Positions 52,227 through 61,905 of a stretch of DNA of 64,000 bases are shown here, one piece after another. The notes below the pieces were generated by a model. That model was not told the DNA's origin, made no database searches, and saw only the letters and a program-made list of their open reading frames with translations. Source of the stretch: JAVJSU01 sp040219275 (GTDB taxonomy: Bacteria; Chloroflexota; Anaerolineae; Aggregatilineales; Phototrophicaceae); the NCBI GenBank assembly GCA_040219275.1, contig JAVJSU010000039.1:248001-312000 (forward strand), written 5' to 3'. The position numbers were made by a program, and so were the translations under genes. How positions within the stretch are numbered: position 1 is the first letter of the stretch; every line of letters starts with the position of its first letter.

Positions 52227-53501
52227 TTAACCATCGTCAGATTCAGTGTTTACAGGCTCCGGCGGGCGCATCTCCGCGAAGCTCGTCATGCCTTCAACCA
52301 CATCAACAATCTGTGTGATGCGAACCCCGCTTGGGATGGTCGCCACAACCTCATAGCGTCCAACAGGCACATCCGGGAAGACGAAATTCTCACCCCACCC
52401 CGGATCAGCGTTTACATCATTAACATTATCCAGAAAAATATAGGTGGTCGTCGCCGCCGTAACGCTTGCAGTGCTCAGACGGCGCAACGTCACCGTTGAA
52501 TCATCCACCGTCCGTCCACGCTCATCTAAGAGCACGCCAGCAACAGTACCATGTCCTACATACGGCACAACCCACAATGCCGGATTATAACTATCTCCAT
52601 ACCGATCACCCGCATAGCGCACTTCAAAATGAACGTGAGGACCGGTTACACGCCCCGTTCCACCCAGCAATCCGATTGGCTCACCCACAGTAACGCGTTG
52701 TCCAGTTTCTACCAATGCACGTTGGAGATGAGCATACAGAGTGTAGAGCGGTTGTCCATTCCAACCAAAATCGTGCAATATCACGACGATTTCACCATAG
52801 CTTGACGTATTCTGGAAAAACGGGTCAGCGGGCGACGACGCAAAATAAACAACCCCATCGCCTCCCGCACGGACAGTTTCACCGATGGGGTTACTCATAT
52901 CTACCCCATGATGGATACGTGACGGGTTGTCTGAATCCGGACCGTCAGAGCCAAACGGATACGTAATCAAACCGCGATTATTGGCATTCGAGTCAATCGG
53001 ACGGATGAAAAAATAATGATCGCGTCCGAGCGGATCGCGTGAAATCGGCGGTTGGAGCGGTGGTGGTTGCCAAGTTAAATTCGGTGTCGGCACGTTTTGC
53101 TCAGGGATACCCGTGCCATCCGCCGCCAATTGTACAGCGGTAGGTGGTGGAGAAGTCGGGGTTGCGCCACCGGCTACCGGCTCAAGCGTAAACAACCCCT
53201 GCTGATTCAATTCAGACGACGAAAACGGTGTTGCGGAAGGTCCATCCGCGGCTTGCAATGTAGGCGGCACATATTGTTGCGCGGGTAAGGGAGCGGTTGG
53301 CGCTAGCGTACCATTACTTCCAAATCCCTCGCGCAAAACATTTTGCCAATTCTGCGGGTCATCCGTCGGCACAACCTGAGTCGGCACCACTGAACGCAGG
53401 GGTTCTGTCGTCTGTGCATTTGACCACAACAGATACCCGAAACCAGCAAAAACCAGCATCAAAATAAGAAAGGTCGTTAGCCCTACGCCCTGACGTTGCA
53501 T
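52227..53501 (-). CDS. Membrane-anchored M23 (LytM-type) metallopeptidase
   Basis: A 424-residue peptidoglycan hydrolase-type protein. One N-terminal helix (about residues 8-28) anchors it; a Pro/Thr-rich spacer of ~130 residues follows. The zinc site is complete: His197/His198 and Asp201 in RIHHGVDMS, and the GPHVHFEVRY motif, with the intervening YTLYAHL. A C-terminal ~110-residue beta-domain (carboxypeptidase-regulatory-like) follows. It probably cleaves peptide cross-links. The gene starts three bases after the PD40 gene ends, so they form one transcript. Confidence 0.9.
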   Translation of the reverse strand: MQRQGVGLTTFLILMLVFAGFGYLLWSNAQTTEPLRSVVPTQVVPTDDPQNWQNVLREGFGSNGTLAPTAPLPAQQYVPPTLQAADGPSATPFSSSELNQQGLFTLEPVAGGATPTSPPPTAVQLAADGTGIPEQNVPTPNLTWQPPPLQPPISRDPLGRDHYFFIRPIDSNANNRGLITYPFGSDGPDSDNPSRIHHGVDMSNPIGETVRAGGDGVVYFASSPADPFFQNTSSYGEIVVILHDFGWNGQPLYTLYAHLQRALVETGQRVTVGEPIGLLGGTGRVTGPHVHFEVRYAGDRYGDSYNPALWVVPYVGHGTVAGVLLDERGRTVDDSTVTLRRLSTASVTAATTTYIFLDNVNDVNADPGWGENFVFPDVPVGRYEVVATIPSGVRITQIVDVVEGMTSFAEMRPPEPVNTESDDG

Positions 53502-53504
53502 AAC

Positions 53505-55706
53505 TTATCCATCTCCCGAATCAGTGTTTTCAGTTTCGGTATCAGGAGGTAACGGTGTCGGTGTCGGGTTAAAGCCACCTAATTCACCTACTGTATAAAT
53601 CTCGCGCATGGCTTCATACCATGTCAAACCTTCTTTTTTGACGAACATCCAATAATTACGCGTAAAACTATTCGCCCGCCAATCACTTCCCGCTGGTTGG
53701 CGTTCCCAGCCATAGTCTTCCGCGATTTGCGTCAAATCCACATAATAACCGGCAGGCATGGTTGTTTGTAACCGCCCACCCTGATCGTAGGCTTCTACAT
53801 CTCCATCCGCAGTCGTCACAAATTGCCACGGCATCCGGCGCAATGGTTCGCCTAATTCGCCGGATTGTGCATCTTCATCGACCCGTACAAATACGCGCCA
53901 GTTGGTCTCCAGATCGGTGTCTTCGCGCACAACTTCCACAGGTGCAGGGAAACTGAGCAATAAACTACGATTAAAGGAGAACGCCCGTCCTGTACGATGC
54001 CAATTGCGATTGGGTTCATTCGGGTTGGGACGATATTCTAAGTTCCAGATGGCACTTTCTAATCTGCCGAAGAAATCGCTTCCTACCGAATCATTCACAT
54101 TCTCACGCAACGCATTAAACGAATCGTTCACACGGTCACTCAAATTTGGCAATTCGGGTCCCACCACGCCGGGGAGATCCGCCAACCCATAAGGTGGGTC
54201 GCTATTGCGCGGGGTAACCTGCTCCACATAGAGGGGTTGCTCCACACCCAGCGCCACCCCACCAGAATTCACCAGCGCCGCAGGGAGCGGTACATCAATC
54301 CACATGGGATTATCAGACGGCAACGCCACACTAATCACCGGCGTGGTGATGCCCCCTACCGCATACGGTTCGACGATGAATTGTGTGCCTTCAAATGAAT
54401 CCAGCGCGAAAACGATGCTGTTCCCATCCGGCGACCAATTCGGGTTGCGTCCCCGCGCAATCACCTGCGCCGGTTCAGTTGGCGCTTCAACGGATTTCAC
54501 GAAGACCTTCTCTATGCCCTCATCCCGCGCACTATAGGTAATCAGCGTTCCATCCGCGTTCCACGCAGGAAAATCTTCGTGGCGCGTCGGCGTATTCGTC
54601 AGGTTAATGGTTTCTTCGCTGTCTAAATCATAGACATAAATATCCTGATTCCCGTCACGCCATGATACATAGGCAATCTGCCGACCTTCTGGCGACCATG
54701 CCGGAGAGAATTCCGCCGAAGCAGACATTGATGGTAGCGCCGTCGGTAACAGCGATGTGCCATCCACTGCCATCAAATAAATATCAAGGTTATTGTTCTG
54801 GTAACTCTCATAGGCAAGGAACAACCCATCAGGACTCCACACAGGCGCGGCTTGAAAACCCAAGCCGAAGGTCATGCGCGTTGGTTCACCCAGAGGATTA
54901 CGCATATCCAGAATGTAAATTTCCCAGTTACCATCCCGCCGCGACGCATACGCCAATTGTTGACCATCCGGGGAAAATGCCGGATCACGGTCATCTTCCG
55001 GGCTGGAGGTCAGCCTGATCGGATCACGGTTATCAATATTCGTAACCCAAATATCGGTCTGTCCACGCTCGCGCACCACAAACGCCAGACTACCCCGCGC
55101 TTGCAACAATTCTGGAATATCCGTTGCAATCGGAACCGCCGTCGCCAGAATGCCAGGGACAGTCGGCGTTGTTACAGCATTACCGAGGTTTAAATCCACG
55201 ATAGCCGGCGAAGCTGAAGCAGGCGTGTTCCCACCCCCGCCACTCGTCGCCAGAATGACCGCCACCACCAATGCCGCCAGAACAACCACAACGACCCCGC
55301 TCAAAAAGCGATTCTGAGTCCGTAACGGGTCTTCAGCGATGCTCGCTTCTAATTCCGCACGGGCGGCACGTCGCGCCATCCTGTTACCCGCCGAGCCAGA
55401 AGCCCCCACACGCGAAGATTGGGCATTCGATGAAACTCCCGCCCTGCGTCCGGCAAATCCTAACAAATTGGCGATTAATCCAAAGATGCGCCGTAAAATC
55501 GCCCAGATCGCCAGCACGATCCGCTTGATGACAGCGAATAGCACCAGCAACACGGCAAATATAGCGGCAAAAACACCACCGCCCCCGCGCTGACCAAACT
55601 GTACCAGAATATGTGCGCCGTCAATTAACCACGCGCCTATACCTGCCAACGACTTTAGCAAAACTATGCTTAATTTATCGGTAACCCGATACGCTCGAAT
55701 CAACAT
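53505..55706 (-). CDS. Membrane-anchored PD40/TolB-like beta-propeller protein
   Basis: A 733-residue protein. Residues ~1-80 contain hydrophobic segments, and a clear transmembrane helix lies at ~136-155. The outer part holds five or six PD40 propeller blades (SPDGQQLAYASRRDGNWEIY, WSPEGRQIAYVSWRDG, WNADGTLITYSARDEG) at ~215-440. A ~230-residue C-terminal domain and a Thr/Pro/acidic tail follow. The propeller probably mediates protein contacts at the surface. It is the first gene of the operon with the M23 peptidase and lacks a strong Shine-Dalgarno sequence. Confidence 0.82.
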   Translation of the reverse strand: MLIRAYRVTDKLSIVLLKSLAGIGAWLIDGAHILVQFGQRGGGGVFAAIFAVLLVLFAVIKRIVLAIWAILRRIFGLIANLLGFAGRRAGVSSNAQSSRVGASGSAGNRMARRAARAELEASIAEDPLRTQNRFLSGVVVVVLAALVVAVILATSGGGGNTPASASPAIVDLNLGNAVTTPTVPGILATAVPIATDIPELLQARGSLAFVVRERGQTDIWVTNIDNRDPIRLTSSPEDDRDPAFSPDGQQLAYASRRDGNWEIYILDMRNPLGEPTRMTFGLGFQAAPVWSPDGLFLAYESYQNNNLDIYLMAVDGTSLLPTALPSMSASAEFSPAWSPEGRQIAYVSWRDGNQDIYVYDLDSEETINLTNTPTRHEDFPAWNADGTLITYSARDEGIEKVFVKSVEAPTEPAQVIARGRNPNWSPDGNSIVFALDSFEGTQFIVEPYAVGGITTPVISVALPSDNPMWIDVPLPAALVNSGGVALGVEQPLYVEQVTPRNSDPPYGLADLPGVVGPELPNLSDRVNDSFNALRENVNDSVGSDFFGRLESAIWNLEYRPNPNEPNRNWHRTGRAFSFNRSLLLSFPAPVEVVREDTDLETNWRVFVRVDEDAQSGELGEPLRRMPWQFVTTADGDVEAYDQGGRLQTTMPAGYYVDLTQIAEDYGWERQPAGSDWRANSFTRNYWMFVKKEGLTWYEAMREIYTVGELGGFNPTPTPLPPDTETENTDSGDG

Positions 55707-55840
55707 TCAGCGTACTTTTCTCACTCACGTAATGGTTAGCAAATTCATTTGACGATTGTACAGATAAACTACCGTATCAGCAATTCTCATACCTGTCGAC
55801 CAAAATTCTCTCACATCGCAGACTTTTAACCTCAAGTTGC

Positions 55841-55868
55841 TTGGCAGAAACGATAAGATTGTTATATC
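55841..55868 (+). promoter_or_regulatory. Candidate promoter of the LysM/L,D-transpeptidase gene
   Basis: TTGGCA 55841-55846, 16-base spacer, TATATC 55863-55868, in the 253-base divergent gap. A moderate match. Confidence 0.4.
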
Positions 55869-55959
55869 CTTGTAGCAATTCGCACTTATGTAAGATTTTG
55901 ATAATGTTTTCCCGTTCCAATTCTTACAGAAGGATTACAGAGAAAAGGATTTTGCCACT

Positions 55960-57048
55960 ATGAAGAGACCGCGCTCACTTTTTCGTATTCTAGGATGTAT
56001 TCTGTTCGGGGTACTCGCTTTCAACCCCGCGCTCATTATGGCACAGGAAAATGAACAGGTCACCCATACCGTACAGGCAGGTGAAAATCTCTACCGCATC
56101 GCATTGCGTTATGGAATCACGATGGACGAGCTTGCCAATGCCAACAATATCACAGATTATAGCCGTATTAATCGTGGTCAAGAGCTTATCATCCCCGGAC
56201 TCACCGTGCCGGGCGATCAATCGGCTGTAGAAAATCCCTTAATTGCGGGAACACCCACAATCCATATCATCCAACCGGGCGAATCACTCACATTGATTGC
56301 AAATTTGTATGATCTCACCGTCGAACAGTTGATGCAAGCGAACAACATCACCAATCCTAACCGTATCGTTCGCGGGCAAGAACTCACCGTTTGGACGGTA
56401 GAATCCGTCAACGCGGCTGTCGATCAAACATCGCCAGAAGCCGTCGTGGAAAGCGTCCCCAATGTTGCCACCGTCTATGTTGTGCAACCCGGTGAGCACC
56501 TGTCGCAAATCGCACAACGCTACGGACTGACATGGACGACCCTCGCGGCGTTTAACGGCATCTCTAACGCGGATCAAATTTATAGCGGGCAAACGCTCAA
56601 TATTCCGGCAACCTCCGCTAGTGGTAGTGTAGAAGACCTCGGCATTATCACTGCCCCCCTGCCCAATTACAACATCCCCACACCGAGAATTCTCGACGGG
56701 CGGCAGGTGATTGTTGATCTCAGCGACTCGCGTACTTATGCGTTCGAGAATGGTCAATTGGTCAAAGATGTGCTGGTCTCTACCGGACTTCCGGCAACAC
56801 CAACTGTTATAGGCGATTTCACCGTCTATCATCGTTTACGCTCACAGACGATGAGCGGACCCGGATATAGCCTGCCGAACGTGGAATTTGTACAATATTT
56901 TTATCAGGGATATGCTCTGCACGGCACCTATTGGCACAATAATTTCGGTCAGCCGATGAGCCACGGTTGCGTCAACATGACCAACGCCGATGCAGAATGG
57001 TTCTACAACTTCGCAGATTACGGCACAGTCGTCACCGTACAATACTAA
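55960..57048 (+). CDS. LysM-repeat L,D-transpeptidase (YkuD domain)
   Basis: A 362-residue secreted cell-wall enzyme. The signal peptide ends MAQEN. Three LysM repeats (about residues 35-85, 107-150 and 168-215; e.g. HTVQAGENLYRIALRYGI) bind peptidoglycan. The YkuD domain (~245-362) forms 3-3 cross-links or attaches proteins through a catalytic cysteine, Cys337 in SHGCVNM, with His335 and the HGTYWH segment. AAAAGGAT precedes the ATG. It is divergent from the M23/PD40 operon, so opposing peptidoglycan activities share one intergenic region. A bidirectional terminator follows. Confidence 0.93.
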   Translation: MKRPRSLFRILGCILFGVLAFNPALIMAQENEQVTHTVQAGENLYRIALRYGITMDELANANNITDYSRINRGQELIIPGLTVPGDQSAVENPLIAGTPTIHIIQPGESLTLIANLYDLTVEQLMQANNITNPNRIVRGQELTVWTVESVNAAVDQTSPEAVVESVPNVATVYVVQPGEHLSQIAQRYGLTWTTLAAFNGISNADQIYSGQTLNIPATSASGSVEDLGIITAPLPNYNIPTPRILDGRQVIVDLSDSRTYAFENGQLVKDVLVSTGLPATPTVIGDFTVYHRLRSQTMSGPGYSLPNVEFVQYFYQGYALHGTYWHNNFGQPMSHGCVNMTNADAEWFYNFADYGTVVTVQY

Positions 57049-57071
57049 ACAGCTAAATTATTATCACTCAC

Positions 57072-57110
57072 AAAAAAAGGGCTTGATCGTCTATGACCAA
57101 GCCCTTTTAA
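57072..57110. terminator. Bidirectional intrinsic terminator
   Basis: A perfect 10-bp stem (57076-57085 with 57098-57107) with T-runs on both strands serves the convergent L,D-transpeptidase and HD-domain genes. Confidence 0.9.
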
Positions 57111-57135
57111 TCATCAATCCAGCGCAAATGAATTT

Positions 57136-57714
57136 CTATTCCTGTGTTTCACCTTCTAAACCGAGTAACGCCGCGTTCTTTTGCATGGCTTCTAGCACAA
57201 TGCTAATGTGCTCATCCAACGGCACACCCAATTCATCCGACGCATGTTCGATCTCGTCACGATTAACCGGCGCGGCAAATGCGCGGTCTTTCCATTTTTT
57301 CTTGATTGATTTTAATTTCACGTCGAGGATACTTTTCGACGGGCGCACTAATGTCACAGCGATGATAAAGCCTGTCAATTCATCTACAGCGACAAGCGTT
57401 TTTTCCATCTGCGATTCCGGTGCTACGCCGGTGATGCTCTCGGCATGAGCCAGAATCGCACGGACAATCTCTTCCGGGATGCCCCGTTCGCGCAAAATCT
57501 TAGAGCCAACTACCGGATGCCCTTCTACAGCAACATCAGGGTATTTTTCATAATCAAAATCATGGAGCAACCCCACCGCACCCCATACATCCGCATCGCC
57601 ACCAAATCGCTCTGCATAAGCACGCATCGCTACTTCAACCGCCATCATATGCCGTCTTAAGGAGTCACTTTCGGTAAATTCTTCGACAATCGCTAAGGCA
57701 TCTTCCCGTCGCAT
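57136..57714 (-). CDS. HD-domain phosphohydrolase-like protein
   Basis: A 192-residue cytoplasmic HD protein. His in RRHMMAVEVAM, the HD pair in GLLHDFDYEKYP, the following HPVVGSKIL histidine and ILAHAE histidine give the metal-binding pattern of the HDIG group. Its substrate is unknown; nucleotides or cyclic nucleotides are typical for the superfamily. ATG 57714 is chosen because AAGGAGAG lies upstream; a longer reading would run back towards the kinase stop. It follows the Ser/Thr kinase by 28 bases and is likely to be its operon partner. Confidence 0.85.
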   Translation of the reverse strand: MRREDALAIVEEFTESDSLRRHMMAVEVAMRAYAERFGGDADVWGAVGLLHDFDYEKYPDVAVEGHPVVGSKILRERGIPEEIVRAILAHAESITGVAPESQMEKTLVAVDELTGFIIAVTLVRPSKSILDVKLKSIKKKWKDRAFAAPVNRDEIEHASDELGVPLDEHISIVLEAMQKNAALLGLEGETQE

Positions 57715-57742
57715 AATGTTCGCTCTCCTTTTTGTAATTTCA

Positions 57743-59566
57743 TCAACCGCCCGGATCAAACACCAGCACGCTAATCATGATCGGCTCACCAATGTCAATC
57801 TGACCGGGAGTGCGGAGTTGCCATGTGCCAGAAATCGGCACTACATTGCCATTCTCGACCTGCCCGCGATTGGGTGTTACACCTGTAAAGACAAGCTCAA
57901 CCTCCGCACCCACTTCGACCACTTCACGGATGAAGATACGCGGTCCCGCATTGAAATCCTCGCCTTCTACAAACGTCAACGAGGTATTACGCTCCCATGC
58001 ACAATTACCGGAGTTTAACAGTGTAATGGTGCGCTCGTAGGTGGTGTTTGTCGTCACGAAACCGCCCGCTTCCCCATCTTCTGGCTCCTGAGAAATAATC
58101 GCATAATCAAATTGACAGGCTTCAAACGTCGCTGTCCGATCAATCGCGGCGGTTAATGTTAAATTCGGAGTCGGTGTCGGGCTACCAATAGCAGTCGGCG
58201 TGCGCGTAGAAGATGGCGTGCGGGTCGGGGTTTGTGTCCGTGTTGGCGTTGGTGACGACACAACAATAACCACTTCTGTCGGCTCAGTCGTATCCGTCGC
58301 CGTCGCGGTGTTGGTCGCTGTTGGGGTTTCAGTCGCCGTAGCGGTGGCTGTATGTGTTGCCGTCGGTGTTTCGCTTGGTGTTGATGTAGCTGTAGCTGTA
58401 AGCGTCAATGTTGGTGTGGAGGTCGGCGTTTCACTCGCAAGGAATGCCACCGCAGGGAAAATGCCACTATTCGCACCTGCGACATACCCGCCAATGACGA
58501 TAATCCCGCCCACCAGCATCGCTAATAGCCACAACATCCAACGGCTAGACAAATCCGCATCTTCGGAATCACCAAATAAACCCGTCTGTGTAGACGTTTT
58601 CTTGGATGGCGTGTCGTAATCTCGAAAACGCATCGTCGGACGATCAATCGTCGAACTAGACGCACTCAATGGTCTTATCGGCACCACAACCGGGGGCGGT
58701 TCATCCGTCTGCGGAACGTTGCCTTCCGCCAGATCGGTCTCAAAATCTTCAATATCTTCAATAACTTCGCTCGCCGTCTGATAACGAGTATCGAGGTCTT
58801 TTGCCATCAACTTTTCAATGATGTCATCAATCCTGCTTGGCAAGGTCGAATTCGCCATTGACGCAGAGGGAATCGCCTCGTTGACATGCTTGAGGATCAG
58901 CGCGAGGGGGGTATCGGCATCATAAGGTAATTCACCCGTCACCATCTGATACAAAATAACGCCAAGCGCATACAAATCTGAGCGTTCATCGCCGGTTTCG
59001 CCCACACCCTGTTCTGGTGCCATATATGCAGGTGTGCCGATTAACCCACCCGTGATGGTAAACTGTGAGCCTGTCACAATCTTGGCGATACCAAAATCGG
59101 TCAGCACGACCCGATCATTCTCGGTTTTATCCAGCATCAAGTTCGCTGGTTTCACATCACGATGAATCATACCTGCACGATGGGCGTATGAAAGCGCACT
59201 CGCAGACTCACGGATAATCCGCAAAGATTCTGCCAGCGGGAGCGTCTCACCCTTCGCGTTGGTTTCGGTCAGGCGATCTTTGAGGGTGACCCCATCAATC
59301 ATTTCCATGACCATATAATAACTGCCATCGTCAGGTTCAAAGTCAAAATCATACACCTGAACAATATGCGCGTGTTTTAAGCGGGCAATGTGTTGTGCTT
59401 CACGTTCGAAACGGCTTTTAAATTCAGGGTCATCAGCGAGGAAGCTATGTAATACCTTGATGGCAACGTAACGGTCTAGGCTAGCGTGGTACGCCCGGTA
59501 CACTTCCGCCATGCCGCCACGTCCCAGCCGTTCGATGATCTCATATTTACCTAATTTTCGATTCAC
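57743..59566 (-). CDS. Membrane Ser/Thr protein kinase with an extracellular NBR1-Ig-like domain
   Basis: A 607-residue PknB-class kinase. The catalytic domain (~5-270) has GRGGMAEVY, the VAIKVL lysine, HRDVKPANLM, DFGIAK and the GTPAYMAPEQ activation segment. A cytoplasmic linker, one transmembrane helix (~350-370) and a Thr/Pro/Ala/Glu repeat stalk follow. The outer C-terminal ~110 residues match the NBR1/Ig-like FW fold (TITLLNSGNCAWERNTSL, SGTWQLRTPG). GTG 59566 is preferred because the longer TTG reading (59599) would lie inside the terminator of the preceding gene. It may phosphorylate FHA-domain targets such as the regulator at 10.1 kb. Confidence 0.9.
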   Translation of the reverse strand: MNRKLGKYEIIERLGRGGMAEVYRAYHASLDRYVAIKVLHSFLADDPEFKSRFEREAQHIARLKHAHIVQVYDFDFEPDDGSYYMVMEMIDGVTLKDRLTETNAKGETLPLAESLRIIRESASALSYAHRAGMIHRDVKPANLMLDKTENDRVVLTDFGIAKIVTGSQFTITGGLIGTPAYMAPEQGVGETGDERSDLYALGVILYQMVTGELPYDADTPLALILKHVNEAIPSASMANSTLPSRIDDIIEKLMAKDLDTRYQTASEVIEDIEDFETDLAEGNVPQTDEPPPVVVPIRPLSASSSTIDRPTMRFRDYDTPSKKTSTQTGLFGDSEDADLSSRWMLWLLAMLVGGIIVIGGYVAGANSGIFPAVAFLASETPTSTPTLTLTATATSTPSETPTATHTATATATETPTATNTATATDTTEPTEVVIVVSSPTPTRTQTPTRTPSSTRTPTAIGSPTPTPNLTLTAAIDRTATFEACQFDYAIISQEPEDGEAGGFVTTNTTYERTITLLNSGNCAWERNTSLTFVEGEDFNAGPRIFIREVVEVGAEVELVFTGVTPNRGQVENGNVVPISGTWQLRTPGQIDIGEPIMISVLVFDPGG

Positions 59567-59588
59567 GAGCAGGTCATGCCTTACATGC

Positions 59589-59622
59589 AAAAAAAGCAAA
59601 GCCGAGAAGTGTATTCCCGGCT
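59589..59622 (-). terminator. Intrinsic terminator after the fumarase/aspartase gene
   Basis: Stem 59600-59608 pairs with 59614-59622 (one mismatch, five-base loop). On the minus strand a run of seven T residues follows (59589-59595). It ends directly before the kinase start. Confidence 0.75.
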
Positions 59623-59698
59623 AGTATACTGCATATCATGGGGACTCTCAATTGAGAAACCCACCTATCTACGTACGATTCACCCTCGCGATGGCAAT

Positions 59699-61099
59699 TT
59701 AGGCGATGCCACCCTCGGTCATTGACCGTGCATCAAGGGCTTTATCAAGCTCTTCTTCGCTCATCAAACCGAGTTCCAGCACAACCTCACGCACGCTCTT
59801 ATTTTGGGCAAGTGCCTTCTTGGCGACTTCTGCGCCTTTGTTGTAGCCAATAATCGGGTTCAATGCCGTCACAAGGATCGGATTACGTGAAAGCCAGCTT
59901 TCCGCACGTTCTGTATTGGCGGTCAACCCGATAATCAACTTATCGGTAAATGCCGTCACCGAGCCAATCATCACCTGAATCATCTCGTTTAGATTATGGG
60001 AGATAATCGGCATCATCACGTTCAATTCAAACTGCCCTGCCGCGCCCGCCATATTGACCGCCGTGTCACACCCGATGATGTGATACATTGACTGATTGAG
60101 CATTTCCGCCAGCACCGGATTGACCTTACCGGGCATAATGGACGATCCGGGTTGGACTGTCGGGCAGGTCAATTCGGCAATACCTGTGGTTGGACCCGCG
60201 GAAAGCAACCGGATGTCATTAGAGATACGGGTAAAATCCATCGCCACATTCCGCAACACCGCGCTAAAGAAAACAGGGTCTTGCATGGATTGCATGGATT
60301 CAAACAGATCGTCAGATTCGTAAAGTTGAATACCCGTCAATTCGGTCAGTTTCTTGACCATCCGGCTGTGATATTCGGGATGGGCGTTCAAGCCTGTGCC
60401 CGCCGCTGTACCGCCAATGCCCAGACGACGCAGACCTTCCGCCGCAAATTTAACCTTCTCAATTTGGCGCGACACTGCGGTGCTCCATGCGCCCACTTCC
60501 TGCCCCAATGTCACCGGAACGGCATCCTGCAAATGGGTACGCCCCGTCTTGATAACATCTTTCCAGTTATCGGCATTTTTGCGATTTTCGTCCACAAAAT
60601 GCTGAAGCGCGTCAATCAATTCTTGCAAACGCCACAACGCACCCAAACGGATCGCCGTCGGGATGGTGTCGTTGGTGCTCTGCGCCATATTGACGTGATC
60701 GTTCGGGTTGATGGGCTTGCCGGTGTCTTGCAGTTTATAGCCCAGAATTTCATTGGCACGGTTCGCCATCACTTCGTTGACGTTCATGTTGTGGCTCGTG
60801 CCTGCACCCGCCTGAAACGGATCCACCACAAAATGCTCACGGAATTGCCCGCCGAGAATTTCTTCCCCTGCCTGAATGATCGCATCCGCGAGTTCAGGCT
60901 CAAGCAAACCGAGGTCTTTATGCACTTCTGCGGCGGCGCGTTTAATCATCACCATGCTCCACACAAACGCCGGATAGGGCTTCATGCCGGTGATCGGGAA
61001 ATTCTGCAATGCACGCTGGGTCTGTGCGGCATAATAAGCATTTTTGGGAACACGCACCTCGCCCAAAGAATCTTTTTCTACGCGATAATCTTCACTCAT
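59699..61099 (-). CDS. fumC: Fumarase/aspartase superfamily lyase (class II fumarate hydratase-like)
   Basis: A 466-residue homotetrameric lyase. The superfamily signature GSSIMPGKVNP and the GRTHLQDAVPVTLGQE and HVNMAQSTNDTIPTA blocks are present. Fumarate hydratase interconverts fumarate and malate; aspartate ammonia-lyase makes fumarate from aspartate. Features are mixed: QTQRALQNF and GQFELNV look fumarase-like, whereas GAGTSHNMNVNEV and NPNDHVN resemble aspartase. I favour fumarase but the assignment is not certain. AAGGAGAC precedes the ATG. It is transcribed alone. Confidence 0.72.
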   Translation of the reverse strand: MSEDYRVEKDSLGEVRVPKNAYYAAQTQRALQNFPITGMKPYPAFVWSMVMIKRAAAEVHKDLGLLEPELADAIIQAGEEILGGQFREHFVVDPFQAGAGTSHNMNVNEVMANRANEILGYKLQDTGKPINPNDHVNMAQSTNDTIPTAIRLGALWRLQELIDALQHFVDENRKNADNWKDVIKTGRTHLQDAVPVTLGQEVGAWSTAVSRQIEKVKFAAEGLRRLGIGGTAAGTGLNAHPEYHSRMVKKLTELTGIQLYESDDLFESMQSMQDPVFFSAVLRNVAMDFTRISNDIRLLSAGPTTGIAELTCPTVQPGSSIMPGKVNPVLAEMLNQSMYHIIGCDTAVNMAGAAGQFELNVMMPIISHNLNEMIQVMIGSVTAFTDKLIIGLTANTERAESWLSRNPILVTALNPIIGYNKGAEVAKKALAQNKSVREVVLELGLMSEEELDKALDARSMTEGGIA

Positions 61100-61244
61100 A
61101 ACGATTGTCTCCTTGTGAAATCAAACATTTCTTTAGTCTAAATCAACCTTGCCCCGTTAAACCAGTGAATAAACTCACTAAAAATTCACTATGTTCGCCT
61201 TTTATCAGCGCGTCATGACCATCTGTTTTACGTAATCACGCAAT

Positions 61245-61275
61245 AAAAAAGGCGCTACAGTGTATTGTAGCGCCT
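61245..61275 (-). terminator. Intrinsic terminator of the superoxide dismutase gene
   Basis: A perfect 10-bp stem (61250-61259 with 61266-61275) and six T residues on the minus strand. Confidence 0.9.
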
Positions 61276-61296
61276 TCGGAAAGCGTTGTGAACAGC

Positions 61297-61905
61297 CTAG
61301 CTAGCGGCGGCGTAAAGTTCGCCGACCTTCGCCCAGTTGACCACGTTCCAGAATGCGGAGATGTAGTCAGGACGACGGTTCTGATAATTCAGGTAATACG
61401 CATGTTCCCACACGTCGATACCGAGGATGGGGGTCTTGCCTTCCATCAGCGGGGTATCCTGATTTGGGGTGGATGTGACGCTAACGCTACCGTCAGATTC
61501 GACAACCAACCATGCCCAACCGGAACCAAAACGGGTCGCGGCGGCTTTGGCGAATGCCTCTTTAAAAGCATCAAAGCCACCAAACGCGCTGTTGATCGCG
61601 TCTGCAAGAGCGCCACTCGGTGCGCCACCGGCGTTCGGACCTAGAATCTCCCAGAACAAACTGTGATTGGCGAAACCACCACCGTTGTTGCGGACTGCGG
61701 TTTGCTTGTCTGCGGGGAGTTTGTCCAGGTTTGCGAGAATTTCTTCGATGGATTTGTTTGCCCATTCTGTACCTTCCAGGGCGGCGTTGAGGTTGTTGGT
61801 ATAACCGGCATGATGCTTGTCATGATGAATACTCATTGTGCGAGCATCGATATTCGGTTCGAGTGCATCTTCAGCATAGGGAAGGGCTGGTAATTCAAAA
61901 GCCAT
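61297..61905 (-). CDS. sodA: Superoxide dismutase, Fe/Mn type
   Basis: A 202-residue cytoplasmic enzyme that dismutates superoxide. The metal ligands fit the family: His27 in SIHHDKHH, His in NHSLFWEIL, and Asp and His in DVWEHAYYLNY. The GGG segment and the glycine-rich NNGGGFANH region are more typical of Mn than Fe enzymes, but the metal cannot be settled from sequence. AAGGAG lies seven bases before the ATG. It is monocistronic, with a strong terminator. Confidence 0.93.
   Translation of the reverse strand: MAFELPALPYAEDALEPNIDARTMSIHHDKHHAGYTNNLNAALEGTEWANKSIEEILANLDKLPADKQTAVRNNGGGFANHSLFWEILGPNAGGAPSGALADAINSAFGGFDAFKEAFAKAAATRFGSGWAWLVVESDGSVSVTSTPNQDTPLMEGKTPILGIDVWEHAYYLNYQNRRPDYISAFWNVVNWAKVGELYAAAS

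Noticed and set aside
58190..58440. Short direct repeats that resemble a satellite or CRISPR-like array
   Set aside because: They are the coding sequence of the Thr/Pro/Ala-rich stalk of the kinase. Period and spacing are irregular and no unique spacers exist. The same holds for 39065-39190 in the lipoprotein gene.
60152..61141. A 329-codon open frame opposite the fumarase/aspartase gene
   Set aside because: It is antisense to a conserved gene, its product is rich in His, Arg and Phe with no family features, and it has no ribosome-binding site.
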